Source: Bradyrhizobium guangdongense | GTDB lineage: Bacteria > Pseudomonadota > Alphaproteobacteria > Rhizobiales > Xanthobacteraceae | Assembly (NCBI RefSeq): GCF_006483445.1 | Contig: NZ_PPPT01000121.1 | Location: 1 to 62,449 of the forward strand | Direction: 5' to 3' | Length of the DNA: 62,449 nucleotides | Shown here: positions 34,482 through 46,827 of the stretch, piece after piece | How the letters are laid out: each line of letters opens with the position of its first letter | Position numbering within the stretch: the stretch's first letter is position 1 | Position numbers and translations under genes: made by a program | The notes under the pieces: generated by a model | The model's database searches: none | What the model saw: only the letters and a program-made list of their open reading frames with translations | What the model was told of the DNA's origin: nothing

Positions 34482-35330
34482 TCATCCCTTGACCGCGCCT
34501 GCGGTGAGGCCGGCGACGATGTGCTTCTGCGCGAGCAGGAACAGGATGATCGTCGGCAGGATGGTCAGCGTGATGAAGGCGAGGATCAGGTGCCATTCGG
34601 ATGAATATTCGCCCTGATAGACCATGATACCGAGCGGCCAGGGATAGAGCTCGTCGGTGTTGAGCATCACCAGCGGCAGCAGATAGGCGTTCCAGCTATT
34701 GACGAAGGTGATGGTGCCGACGGTCGCCAGGATCGGCCGGGACAGCGGCAGGGTCACGTAGCGGAAAAACTTGATGTAGCTGCAGCCATCGACCAGTGCT
34801 GCTTCGAGCAACTCGTAGGGAATATCCCTGAAGAAACGGCGCAGCAGCAGCACGCTCATCGCAAGGCTGAAGGCGACCTGCGGCAGCGCCACGCCGAAAT
34901 AAGTGTCGAGCAGACCGAGGTCGCGTACCCTGATGAACAGCGGCAATACGGCTGTTGCCGCCGGAAACAACAGGCCGAGCGTCAAATAGCTCAGCAGCAT
35001 CGAACTGCCCCAGAACTTGACATGGGCGAAGGTGAACGCCGCCATCGACGCGACGATCAGGGTCAAGGTCACCGCGAGCGTCGAGATGATGAGCGAGTTG
35101 CGCAGCAGTTGCCAGTAACGTTTGGAGAACAGGATGTCGGCATAGTTCTGCCAGTCCCAGTGCCGCGGCAGCCCGAATGGATTGACGCGCAATTCGCCCA
35201 GCGACTTGAAGCCGCCGAGCCCGGTCGCGAGCAGCGGCACCAGCACGAAGATCGCGATCGCGGCCAGGAACAGCGCCCTGTAGAGCACGGCGGGATCGAA
35301 CGGCGCGCGCGTGGTCTCGACATTACTCAT
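34482..35330 (-). CDS. CUT1 sugar ABC transporter permease, MalG-type
   Basis: 282 residues with six membrane helices. The coupling loop reads LLEAALVDGCSYIKFFRYVTLPLSRPIL, the EAA motif of MalG-like permeases. It overlaps the partner permease by eight bases. The operon has a binding protein and both permeases but no ATP-binding protein. Confidence 0.93.
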   Translation of the reverse strand: MSNVETTRAPFDPAVLYRALFLAAIAIFVLVPLLATGLGGFKSLGELRVNPFGLPRHWDWQNYADILFSKRYWQLLRNSLIISTLAVTLTLIVASMAAFTFAHVKFWGSSMLLSYLTLGLLFPAATAVLPLFIRVRDLGLLDTYFGVALPQVAFSLAMSVLLLRRFFRDIPYELLEAALVDGCSYIKFFRYVTLPLSRPILATVGTITFVNSWNAYLLPLVMLNTDELYPWPLGIMVYQGEYSSEWHLILAFITLTILPTIILFLLAQKHIVAGLTAGAVKG

Positions 35331-36267
35331 CGCGCATGAACCATCGTTTGTAGGTGAAGGCGAAGGTCACGCAGATCGTGAACAGGATGACGCCGACGGC
35401 GCTGCCATAACCGACCCGCATCCGCGAGATGCCGTTGTTGTAGAGGAAGCTCACCAGCGTGTTCGAGGAATCGGCCGGCCCGCCACGCGTCAGCGGCATC
35501 ACCAGGTCGAACAATTGCAGCGAGCCGATGATGGCGAAGAACACGGACAAGCGGATCGTCGGGTAAAGCAAGGGGACCACGATATGGCGGAGCACCTGGC
35601 TCCGTGTCGCGCCATCGATGCGGGCGGCCTCGACCAGGTTCTTGTCGAGGCTCTGCAGCGCCGCGATGAACAGCATCATGTGGAAGCCAAAATACTTCCA
35701 GACGATCACGATCAGGATCGCCAGCATCGCCGTATCGGTCGAGGCAAGCAGGTGCGGCGCCTCGGCACCGAAGAAGCGCCAGATCGAGGCGACCAGGCCG
35801 TAGTCGCCGTCATAGACGAAGGAGAAAATGAGGCCGGTTGCGATCTCGGCCAGGATATAGGGCAAGAAGAACAGCATGCGCAGCGCGACCGCGCCGCGAA
35901 AACGCTCGGCGAGCATCAGGGCGAGCGTCAGCGCCAGCGGCAGTTGGATGAGTAGCGATACCGCAATGATCAGCCCGTTGTTGCGCAGCGCCAGCCAGAA
36001 GGCGCGCGTCTCCAGCACGAAACGGTAGTTGTCGAGGCCGATCCAGTTGGTCGGCTTGCCAAAGCCGTTCCAGTTGAAGGCGGAGTACCAGGCGGCTTCG
36101 CCGATCGGCAGCACCACGAACAGCGTGAACAGCAGCAGCGCCGGCGGCAGGAACAGGATGAGCACCGTGTAGCGGCTGTCCCAGGCCGGGCCGCGGACCG
36201 CCACCGGTGCCGTAGCCGCAGCGTCCACCAGGCCGAGCGACGGAGAGCTTGCGATCCGCCGCGCCAC
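35323..36267 (-). CDS. CUT1 sugar ABC transporter permease, MalF-type
   Basis: 314 residues with six membrane helices after a 30-residue cytoplasmic start. The coupling loop is LVEAARIDGATRSQVLRHIVVPLLYPTI, the MalF-type EAA motif. It starts three bases after the binding-protein stop. Together with the MalG-type partner it forms the channel for a mono- or oligosaccharide. Confidence 0.93.
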   Translation of the reverse strand: MARRIASSPSLGLVDAAATAPVAVRGPAWDSRYTVLILFLPPALLLFTLFVVLPIGEAAWYSAFNWNGFGKPTNWIGLDNYRFVLETRAFWLALRNNGLIIAVSLLIQLPLALTLALMLAERFRGAVALRMLFFLPYILAEIATGLIFSFVYDGDYGLVASIWRFFGAEAPHLLASTDTAMLAILIVIVWKYFGFHMMLFIAALQSLDKNLVEAARIDGATRSQVLRHIVVPLLYPTIRLSVFFAIIGSLQLFDLVMPLTRGGPADSSNTLVSFLYNNGISRMRVGYGSAVGVILFTICVTFAFTYKRWFMRDE

Positions 36268-36270
36268 TGG

Positions 36271-37536
36271 TCAGTTGCCCTGCTTCCACGCAGCTTCGAT
36301 GGCCTTGGCCGCGTCCTGCGGGTTCATGCTGCCGCCGGCGATCTCGGCCGAGACGTCGTTGACGACGCGACCGACCGACGGACCGAGGCTCTGGTCATAG
36401 AAGTTCTGGTGATAGTTCGACTTCGAGAGGTTGTCCGCGATCCGCTTCATGAAGGCGCTGTTGAGACCGGCCTCGCCGCCCTTCACGACGGGAACGATGA
36501 AGTTGCCGGAGGCGAGCCGCGCCTGCACGTCCTTGGAGATAAAGAACTTGAGGAAGTCGGTCGCTTCCTTGGGCGCCCCCTTGGTGATCAGCCAACCGGT
36601 GATGCCGCCGAGCGTGTCTGACGGCTCACCCTTGCCGCCGGGCACGACAGGAAAATCGAACCAGCCGAGCTTGTCGTCGGAGAGGCCGACCTTGTCGGCG
36701 GCCAGCGCGCGCTGGGTGTGATAGAAGGACGAGATCGCCAGGATCATCGCGGCCTTGCCGTCGCCGAAATAGCCGACGGCCTGCGGGTTCTTGAAGCCGA
36801 GGAAGCCGTTCTGGAACGGCTGCAAATCAACGAGCTGCTTGAACAACTCGCCGGATTTCTGAAAAGTTTCACCAGCGAAGCCACCGTTTTCACCCTTCAA
36901 CGCTGCATCGAAGGCCGGCTTGCCGCCGACGCGCACCGCGAGATGCGTCCAGTAGAAGTGCAGCGGCCATTTATCGGCACCGCCAACCACAATCGGCGTA
37001 ACACCCGCGGCTTTCAGCGTTTTCACCGCGCCGAGCAGATCGTCCCATGTCTTGATCTTGCCTGCATCGACATTGCCCTTGGCCATCAAATCCTTGTTGT
37101 AGAGAAAGCCGACCTGCGACAGCGCGACCGGAAGTCCAAAGACGCGGCCGTTCTGAGTGAAGGCGGCGAGCGCCGCCGGTGCGATCGTGTCGCTGTAGCC
37201 GCCGCTCTTCACAGAATCGGTGATGTCTTCCAGCACGCCGGCTTCGACCTGCGCCTTCAGCACCCCGCCGGCCCAGCTATAGATGATGTGCGGCCGGTCC
37301 TTGGATTGCAGGATGGTCGGCAGCTTGGCCTTGTAGGCCTCGTTCTCGAGGAACTGCATCTCGATCTTCACGCCGGGATGCGACGCCTCATAGGCGCGGG
37401 CGACCTCCTCCCAGATCTTCACCTGGGCCGGATTGACCTCGATATGCAGCCATTTCACCGTCGTGTCGGCCGAGGCCGCGCCGAGCGCGAGGAGCCATGC
37501 GGTCGCGGCGAGTCCGAGCTTGCGCAGCAGTCTCAT
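36271..37536 (-). CDS. CUT1 sugar-binding protein (family 1 extracellular)
   Basis: 421 residues. A signal peptide ends near ALGAASAD (about residue 24) and the mature start TTVKWLHIEVNPAQVKIWEEVARAYE is typical of MalE-like binding proteins; FLENEAYKAKLPTILQSKDRP follows. The ATG at 37536 has GGGAGG upstream; a long in-frame extension through the promoter region is rejected. It leads the leftward operon and is divergent from an SDR gene. Confidence 0.93.
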   Translation of the reverse strand: MRLLRKLGLAATAWLLALGAASADTTVKWLHIEVNPAQVKIWEEVARAYEASHPGVKIEMQFLENEAYKAKLPTILQSKDRPHIIYSWAGGVLKAQVEAGVLEDITDSVKSGGYSDTIAPAALAAFTQNGRVFGLPVALSQVGFLYNKDLMAKGNVDAGKIKTWDDLLGAVKTLKAAGVTPIVVGGADKWPLHFYWTHLAVRVGGKPAFDAALKGENGGFAGETFQKSGELFKQLVDLQPFQNGFLGFKNPQAVGYFGDGKAAMILAISSFYHTQRALAADKVGLSDDKLGWFDFPVVPGGKGEPSDTLGGITGWLITKGAPKEATDFLKFFISKDVQARLASGNFIVPVVKGGEAGLNSAFMKRIADNLSKSNYHQNFYDQSLGPSVGRVVNDVSAEIAGGSMNPQDAAKAIEAAWKQGN

Positions 37537-37591
37537 CTGCAGTCCTCCCGAGGACGTCTTTATCTGTTGCGGCAATCCTGCCTTCGATTTT

Positions 37592-37628
37592 TGAGGTACG
37601 CAACTAAAATTCTGATCGATACACCTCA
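37592..37628. promoter_or_regulatory. TGAGGT/ACCTCA half-sites in the divergent promoter
   Basis: TGAGGT at 37592-37597 and its complement ACCTCA at 37623-37628 flank an AT-richer stretch between the binding-protein gene and the divergent SDR gene. The same half-sites recur upstream of the CUT2 binding-protein gene at 42049-42074, suggesting one shared regulator. Confidence 0.4.
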
Positions 37629-37705
37629 CGAAAGCCACTAAGGTCGCATGAAAACATCGCTGGCAGCGTATTCCGCCGCCGGACAAAGCAAATCTGGAGG
37701 AAGCA

Positions 37706-38464
37706 ATGGCCGCCATTTATCCCGACCTCGCCGGCAAGGTCGTTCTCGTCACCGGCGGCGCATCGGGGATCGGCGAGGCGATCGTGCGTCACTTCGCGCG
37801 ACAGAAATCGACCGTCGTGTTCTTCGATATCAAGGTCGAGGAAGGCACCGAGCTTGCGCGCGAGCTCACGGGCGCCGGCTTGGCCGTGCACTTCCAGAAC
37901 GTCGACCTCACCGACACGGCAGCACTTCGCGCAGGCGTGATCGCGGCGCGCAAGGCGCATGGCGCGATCAGCATCCTCATCAACAACGCCGCCCATGACG
38001 AGCGGCATCCGACCGAGGAGATGACGCCGGAATATTGGGACGACCGCGTCGGCGTGAACATCAAGCATCAGTTCTTCGCGGCGCAAGCGGTGCTGCCCGA
38101 CATGAAGGCGGCGAAGGCCGGCGTCATCATCAATTTCGGCTCGATCTCCTGGATGGCCGGACAGGGCGGCATGGCGGCCTACACCGCCAGCAAGTCCGGC
38201 ATCCTCGGCCTCACCCGTTCGCTGGCGCGCGACTACGGCCCCTACAACATCCGCGTCAATTCGATTGCGCCCGGCTGGATCATGACCAAGCGCCAGATCG
38301 AGAAATGGCTGACGCCGGAAGGCGAGGAAGAGCTGATGCGGCGGCAGTGCCTGAAGCGCAAGCTGGTGCCGGACGAGATCGCGAAGTTCACCGTCTTCCT
38401 TGCGTCCGACGAGGCATCCGCCTGCACCTCGCAGCAATATGTCGTGGACGGTGGCTGGGTCTGA
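37706..38464 (+). CDS. SDR family sugar dehydrogenase
   Basis: 252 residues. Cofactor motif TGGASGIG, then INNAAHD, the Ser in FGSISWMAG, and YTASK as the catalytic Tyr/Lys. A conserved SIAPGWIMT and a C-terminal YVVDGGWV complete the fold. Its similarity to L-rhamnose, L-fucose or galactose 1-dehydrogenase-type SDRs and its place between two sugar transporters suggest oxidation of an imported sugar to its lactone. The ATG at 37706 follows GGAGGAAGCA. It is convergent with the CUT2 permease gene, six bases away. Confidence 0.88.
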   Translation: MAAIYPDLAGKVVLVTGGASGIGEAIVRHFARQKSTVVFFDIKVEEGTELARELTGAGLAVHFQNVDLTDTAALRAGVIAARKAHGAISILINNAAHDERHPTEEMTPEYWDDRVGVNIKHQFFAAQAVLPDMKAAKAGVIINFGSISWMAGQGGMAAYTASKSGILGLTRSLARDYGPYNIRVNSIAPGWIMTKRQIEKWLTPEGEEELMRRQCLKRKLVPDEIAKFTVFLASDEASACTSQQYVVDGGWV

Positions 38465-38470
38465 GCTGCC

Positions 38471-39493
38471 TTACTCCGCGCTCGCGCCGACCGAGGCGCC
38501 GGCGCCGCTGGCCTGCGGCACCCCTTTCGCGGTCGTGGCGCGGCGGCGGCGCTGCACGAGATACTGGTCGGCGAGCACGCCGATCAGGATCACGGTGCCC
38601 ATGACGGCGAAATTGAGCGAGCTCGGGATGCCCAGCAGATTGACGAGGTTTTGCAGCACCTGCAGCAGCACGGTGCCGAGCACGACGCCGACGATCGAGC
38701 CCTCGCCGCCGCGCAAGGAGCAGCCACCGAGCACGGCGGCGGCGATCGCATAGAGTTCGTAGAACGAGCCGTGCACCGCCGGCGAGATCGAGCGGGTGTA
38801 CATGGCGATCAGGATCGCCGCGAACGCGGTCAGCCCGCCGCAGATCACATAGGCGGCGATGACGACGCGGCCGGAACGGATGCCGGAATAGCGCGCCGCC
38901 TCCTCGTTCTTGCCGACCGCATAGAGATAGCGGCCGAACACGGAGCGATGCAGCACCACCCATGCGATGACGGCGATGACGAACAGGGCGATCACGCTGT
39001 GCGGCAGCGGGAAGCCCAAGATGTTGGTTCGGCCCGCCGTCAGCCATTCCAGCATCGGAAAGCTCGCGCCGAAGCCGAAGCCTGCGGTGGCATCCTCGGT
39101 GTAATAGCGCGCGGCGCCGCGATAGATCAGCAGGCCACAGAGCGTGACCACGAAAGGCTGGATGCCGATCTTGGTGACCAGCGTGCCGTGCACCGCGCCG
39201 ATCGCGAGGCCGGCGGCGATGATCATCGCCAGCGCCAGCACCCAGTTGACGTCGTGATTGACGATGAGATCGATGAAGAGCACGCCGAGCAGCGCGATGA
39301 CCGAGCCGACCGACAGCTCGATGCCGCCGATGATGATGACGAAGGCTTCCGCGATCGAGAAGATACCGAACATCCCGACCTGGTTGAGCGTGTTGGAGAG
39401 ATTGCCGACATAGAGGAAGCGCGGATTGATGAAGGCGACGACCGCGCCGACCACGAGGATCAGGACCAGGAGGCTGAGATCTTTCTTGTTCAA
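38471..39493 (-). CDS. CUT2 sugar ABC transporter permease, RbsC-like (system 1)
   Basis: 340 residues with eight to ten membrane helices. IIIGGIELSVGSVIAL is the conserved RbsC motif, and GRYLYAVGKNEEAARYSGI is the cytoplasmic signature. The TTG at 39493 with GAGGGTG upstream is the best start; it follows the ATPase stop by seven bases. A longer frame continues into the ATPase gene and is not real. Confidence 0.92.
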   Translation of the reverse strand: MNKKDLSLLVLILVVGAVVAFINPRFLYVGNLSNTLNQVGMFGIFSIAEAFVIIIGGIELSVGSVIALLGVLFIDLIVNHDVNWVLALAMIIAAGLAIGAVHGTLVTKIGIQPFVVTLCGLLIYRGAARYYTEDATAGFGFGASFPMLEWLTAGRTNILGFPLPHSVIALFVIAVIAWVVLHRSVFGRYLYAVGKNEEAARYSGIRSGRVVIAAYVICGGLTAFAAILIAMYTRSISPAVHGSFYELYAIAAAVLGGCSLRGGEGSIVGVVLGTVLLQVLQNLVNLLGIPSSLNFAVMGTVILIGVLADQYLVQRRRRATTAKGVPQASGAGASVGASAE

Positions 39494-39500
39494 GGCACCC

Positions 39501-41006
<1,506 letters not shown>

Positions 41007-41033
41007 TGGAGGCTGTGAGCGTCAGGTCTCCCG

Positions 41034-41987
41034 TTACTTCTTCAGCATCGCCTTCATCGAGGCCATGAAGTCGTCGACGTTCGACTTGTCGATGACCTTG
41101 CCGGGCACGATGATGATGCCGTTGGCCGGAACGCCCGACTTGTTGCCGCCGATATAGGCGGCCATCAGCTTCATGCCCTGATAGCCCCACTCGTAGGGCT
41201 GCTGCACGACGGTGCCGGCGATGCTGCCTTCCTTGACGCCGCCGAGCGTGATCGGATCCTCGTCGAAGCCGATGATCTGGATCTTGCCGAGCTTGCCGGC
41301 TTCCTTCAGCACCTCGTAGATGCGCGGCGTGTTGTAGGAGTAGAAGCCGACCATACAGCTCACGTCGGGCATGGCGGCGAGGATGTCCTCGACATTGCGC
41401 TTGGCGCGGGTCTGGTCGATCTCGTCACCGCGGACGTCGACGAGCTCGATCTTCGAGCCCTTGATGGTCTCCTTCACGCCTTCGATGCGCTCGCGGGCAT
41501 TGTCGGCGCCGGGCAGGCCGACGAAGCCGACGCACTTGCCGCCGTTCGGCAGCGCCTTCAGCATCATCTTGCCGGCGTCCTTGCCGAGCTCGGTGTTGGA
41601 CGAGCCGATATAGGCGATGCGCTTCGAGTTCGGCGCGTCGCTGTCGGTGGTGAAGAGCAGCGTCTGCGAGGCGACCTTGTTGAGGTGCTCGGTCTGGTTT
41701 TTGGGATCGACGGCGCTGACCATGATGCCGGCCGCACCGGCGGCAACCAAATCGTCCATCATGCGCTGCTGCACGGCGGCGGCGGCCTGCTCGGGATATT
41801 TGAGCTGGAGATCGTAATTGGGCAGTTCGCCCTGCGCCTTCTTCACGCCGGCTTCGGCGATCTTCCAGAAGTCTGACGCGCCATTGACGACGAAGGCCAG
41901 GACCTTCTTGTCGGCGGCCTGCGCGGAGGCGAGCCCCAGCAGAGCCGAAACGGCAACGGAAATACCTGCAACAACAAGACGCTGCAT
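41034..41987 (-). CDS. CUT2 sugar-binding protein, RbsB-like (system 1)
   Basis: 317 residues. The signal peptide ends near ASAQAADKK (about residue 25). The mature domain starts VLAFVVNGASDFWKIAEAGVKKAQ, and ends with the GSIAGTVVQQPYEWGYQGMKLM segment typical of ribose/galactose-type binding proteins. The ATG at 41987 follows GGGAGGGG. It leads the operon SBP-ATPase-permease and has a cluster of palindromic half-sites upstream. Confidence 0.93.
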   Translation of the reverse strand: MQRLVVAGISVAVSALLGLASAQAADKKVLAFVVNGASDFWKIAEAGVKKAQGELPNYDLQLKYPEQAAAAVQQRMMDDLVAAGAAGIMVSAVDPKNQTEHLNKVASQTLLFTTDSDAPNSKRIAYIGSSNTELGKDAGKMMLKALPNGGKCVGFVGLPGADNARERIEGVKETIKGSKIELVDVRGDEIDQTRAKRNVEDILAAMPDVSCMVGFYSYNTPRIYEVLKEAGKLGKIQIIGFDEDPITLGGVKEGSIAGTVVQQPYEWGYQGMKLMAAYIGGNKSGVPANGIIIVPGKVIDKSNVDDFMASMKAMLKK

Positions 41988-42048
41988 CGAACCCCTCCCT
42001 GAATGCGGTCAGCCATCTACGGGCCAACTCACGGCACAAGCCAAGCAT

Positions 42049-42074
42049 CGCCTCAAAATGAGGCGCGCACCTCA
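42049..42074. promoter_or_regulatory. TGAGG/CCTCA palindrome cluster upstream of CUT2 system 1
   Basis: CGCCTCA-AAA-TGAGGCG at 42049-42065 is a perfect palindrome, followed at once by ACCTCA at 42069-42074, so three half-sites alternate in 26 bases. The cluster lies about 60 to 90 bases upstream of the binding-protein start. Confidence 0.55.
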
Positions 42075-42182
42075 AGGCTAGCAGAAAGGTTTTGGTAGCG
42101 CAACCGAGGACCGGCGTTTGGGCGGCGCACAACGAAAGCGTGAAGCCCTCGGGATACCCGACGCAGCATTGTCAGGGTGGAG

Positions 42183-43019
42183 CTAGCTCGCCCAGTTTTC
42201 CCTGAACTCGCCGAACAGCGTGAGGCCGCCGCAGACATAGATGGTCTGGCCGGTGATATAGGCGGCTTCGTCAGAGGCCAGAAAGGCGAACACGCCGGCG
42301 ATCTCGTCCGGGGTCCCGACGCGACCGAGCGGAATGTGCGACTCGACGGCCGCGCGCTTGGCCGGGTCGCCTGTCCATGCCGCGTTGATGGGCGTGTCGA
42401 TCGCCCCCGGCGCCACCGCGTTGACGCGAATGCCGCGGCCCGCGAACTCCAGCGCCAGGGTCCGCGTCAGGTTCGCCATGCCGCCCTTGCTGATGGAATA
42501 GGCGAGATAGCCGGGCTTTGGGATGATCTGGTGGACGCTCGAGCAGTTGACGATGGTGCCGCCGCCATCACGCTTCACGAAATGCGCGAGCGCCTGCTGG
42601 GCGCAGAGCACCGCGCCGTTCAGGTTGACGTCGATGATGCGGCGATAGGTTGCGACATCGAGCGCCTCGCTCGCGGACTCCTGCTGGAAGCCGGCATTGT
42701 TGACCAGGCAATCGAGCCGCGGCCAGTGCGCCAGCACGGTTTCGAACATCCCCGCAATATCGGCCTCGACACCGATATCGGCCTTCACGACGAGGTGGTC
42801 CTGATCGCCATGGCCGCGCGCACGCGACGCCGCCTGCACCAGGGCGAGCGTATCCTCGGCATTTGCACGATAATCATGAAAATTGATCGCGACGGTCGCG
42901 CCTTCCTGCGCGAACCGGACGGCGACCGCGCGCCCGATGCCCTGGGTGGCTCCCGTCACCAGTGCGTATTGCCCAACCAGGCGCGACGAAAATTGAGTTG
43001 AACGGTCCGGCTGCTGCAT
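42183..43019 (-). CDS. SDR family dehydrogenase (glucose 1-dehydrogenase-like)
   Basis: 278 residues. Cofactor motif TGATQGIG, then VNNAGFQQE, the active Ser in CSSVHQIIP, and YSISK. The C-terminus has YITGQTIYVCGGLTLFGEF. It resembles glucose 1-dehydrogenases and sugar-oxidising SDRs. Its start is uncertain: the ATG at 43019 lacks a clear ribosome binding site, while an in-frame ATG at 43079 would add 20 residues of an unusual Arg/Ser-rich sequence. It lies 78 bases after the second CUT2 binding-protein gene on the same strand. Confidence 0.84.
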   Translation of the reverse strand: MQQPDRSTQFSSRLVGQYALVTGATQGIGRAVAVRFAQEGATVAINFHDYRANAEDTLALVQAASRARGHGDQDHLVVKADIGVEADIAGMFETVLAHWPRLDCLVNNAGFQQESASEALDVATYRRIIDVNLNGAVLCAQQALAHFVKRDGGGTIVNCSSVHQIIPKPGYLAYSISKGGMANLTRTLALEFAGRGIRVNAVAPGAIDTPINAAWTGDPAKRAAVESHIPLGRVGTPDEIAGVFAFLASDEAAYITGQTIYVCGGLTLFGEFRENWAS

Positions 43020-43097
43020 GGGTGGGTCACGTTGGAGAAATGAAGAGAAGCGCCGCCTGCAAGAGGCGGCGCTCCGCAAAGCATAACACGCGCTCGG

Positions 43098-44045
43098 CTA
43101 TTGCGAACGGTCCGAGGTCCAGCCCTTGTACTCGGCGACGTTATCCCGGGTAACGAGCTTCGACGGCAAAAGTTCGACCGGGTTGGCCGGCTTCTGCCCG
43201 CCGAGGATGCTGACCCCGACCTGAACGGCGCGGCGTGCCATGAAGAAGGGATCCTGCGAGGCCGAGGCCTGGATCTGGGGCGAGCCCGGATCCTTCAGCG
43301 ATGCCTCGATGTCGGGCGCGCCGTCGACCGCGGTGATGATGATGCCGCTGCGCTGCTGCTGCTTTGCCGCGAGATCGGTGCCGATCGCCTGCGGATCGTT
43401 GATGGCGAAGATCGCGTCGATCTTCGGGAAGCGGGTCAGATAGCCCTGCGCAACGGTCAATCCACCTTCGCGCGATCCCTTGCCATCCTGATCGCTCGAC
43501 AAAACCTTGATGCCGGGGTTCTTGGCGAACACGTTCTTGCAGCCGACGACGCGGTCGATCACGGCGGACACCTGCGGGCCGTTCTGGATGATCACGTCGC
43601 CTTTGCCCCCCAACTTGTCGACGATGTACTGGCAGGAGATCTCGCCGGCCTGGACGTTGTTCGTGGTCACGGTGGCATCGGCGCCTTCGGCGGCGGTGTC
43701 CACGGCAACGACGACGATGCCCGCCGCCTGCGCTTTCTTGATCGCCGGTCCGATCGCCTTGGGATCGCCGGGGTTGAGCAGAATGAGGTCGACGCCGGCG
43801 GCGATGAAGTTGTCGATCTGGGTAACCTGCTTGCCGAGGTCATATTCGAAGCCGACCGTCGTCACCTTCACGTTCGGATTGGTCTTCTTGGCCTCGAACT
43901 CCGCGCCCTTCGACAGCGCGACGAAAAACGGATTGCCGAGCGAACCCAGCGAGACGCCAATCGATTTGAGCTCCTTGGCAAAGGACGGCGATGAACTCAG
44001 GACCAGCGCCATGGCGGCGCCGGCAAGCGAGATCGTCTTCAACAT
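43098..44045 (-). CDS. CUT2 sugar-binding protein, RbsB-like (system 2)
   Basis: 315 residues. A signal peptide ends near SSPSFAKE (about residue 23), and the mature protein reads LKSIGVSLGSLGNPFFVAL, close to ribose-binding protein starts. VDLILLNPGDPKAIGPAIKKAQ and AIFAINDPQAIGTDLAAKQQ are typical of the hinge and ligand face. The ATG at 44045 follows GGGAGG. It lies 97 bases after the permease of the same system, which is an unusual order (ATPase-permease-binding protein). Confidence 0.93.
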   Translation of the reverse strand: MLKTISLAGAAMALVLSSSPSFAKELKSIGVSLGSLGNPFFVALSKGAEFEAKKTNPNVKVTTVGFEYDLGKQVTQIDNFIAAGVDLILLNPGDPKAIGPAIKKAQAAGIVVVAVDTAAEGADATVTTNNVQAGEISCQYIVDKLGGKGDVIIQNGPQVSAVIDRVVGCKNVFAKNPGIKVLSSDQDGKGSREGGLTVAQGYLTRFPKIDAIFAINDPQAIGTDLAAKQQQRSGIIITAVDGAPDIEASLKDPGSPQIQASASQDPFFMARRAVQVGVSILGGQKPANPVELLPSKLVTRDNVAEYKGWTSDRSQ

Positions 44046-44142
44046 GGCTTCCTCCCTGGTCTGTTTTTTGTCCCGCGACAGCCGACCAGTTGCCGTCACG
44101 AGGTCCCACAACGCAACATAGAACCTTGCGCGCGACCAAACT

Positions 44143-45181
44143 TCAAGTGCGGGCCGAGCCCTGCAACCGGTAACGATCGAGTGCGACGGCACCGATGATC
44201 ACCAGACCCTTGATCACGTATTGCCAAATGTCGGATACCCCGACGAGGATAAGTCCGTTTGACAACACGGCGATGATGAGCGCTCCGACCAGCGTTCCCC
44301 AGATCGAGCCGATGCCACCGACAAAGGACGTGCCGCCGAGGATCACTGCAGTGATCGCATCGAGCTCGTAGGATTGGCCGAGCTGCAAGCCGTTGGCGGC
44401 ATAAAGCCGCGCGGCCTGCATCGCGCCGCCAAGTCCGGCCAAAAGGCCCGACACGCCATAGACGAAAATCACGACGGCCCAGACCTTGATGCCGGCGAGG
44501 CGCGCCGCGCTTTCGTTGCCGCCGACGGCATAGATGTGCACGCCGAGCACGGTTCGGCGCAGCACCAGCCACGAGCCGAAGATCACCAGCAGGGCGATGA
44601 CAGACAGCCAGGGAATCGAGGCGACGCCGGGAATGAGAGTAAGCGAACCGTTGCCGATGAAGGCATAGGGGATCGACGGATTGAACACGGTGGTGTCGGC
44701 ACCGAGCAAACGCGCAAGACCGCGCACGGCCGTCAGCGACCCCAACGTCACGATGAAGGGCGGCAGGCGCAGAAGCGCGATCAGCGCACCGTTGATAACG
44801 CCGAAACCAAGGCCGGTGAGGACCGCGACCGGCAACCACAGCAGCCCGAATTCCGGAAGCTTTGAGATGGTCAGCCCGGCCATCGCGGCCGCCGCGAGAA
44901 TGGAGCCGACCGAGAGATCGATGCCGCCGGTGAGGATGACGAAGGTCATGCCCGCCGCCAGCACCGTGTTGACGGCGGCCTGCTGCAGCACGATGCCGAG
45001 ATTCTGCCCCGTGAAGAAGCGTCCCTCGGACAGGAAGTGGAAGCCGAGGCACAGGATCAGCAGCACCGGCAGCATGCCGAGGGCACGGACCAGTACCCTG
45101 ACGCGCTGCCGCTTCGTCTCCTGTGCAGCCGCGACGCCGTTCGCCGTGACGGGCGCGGCCTTGGCCTGCGAGGCACCATCA

Positions 45182-45189
<8 letters not shown>
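44143..45189 (-). CDS. CUT2 sugar ABC transporter permease, RbsC-like (system 2)
   Basis: 348 residues with about eight to ten membrane helices. [17 protein letters not shown] is the RbsC core motif, and [19 protein letters not shown] the cytoplasmic signature. A 30-residue Ala-rich cytoplasmic start precedes TM1. The start overlaps the ATPase stop by eight bases. Confidence 0.93.
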
Positions 45190-46705
<1,516 letters not shown>

Positions 46706-46827
46706 CGTGCCTCCCGGCGCACAACGCATTCACCCGCGTCTCGTTTGCCAGGCCGCGCGGTTCACGCATTAAACAAAAGGCGACGACGAAGGGCAATACC
46801 GATCGCGCTTCGCGGGATTGACCGCAA

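Noticed and set aside
46706..46827. A small gene or riboswitch between xylB and the CUT2 ATPase.
   Set aside because: Only 122 bases with no ribosome binding site of its own and no recognised fold.
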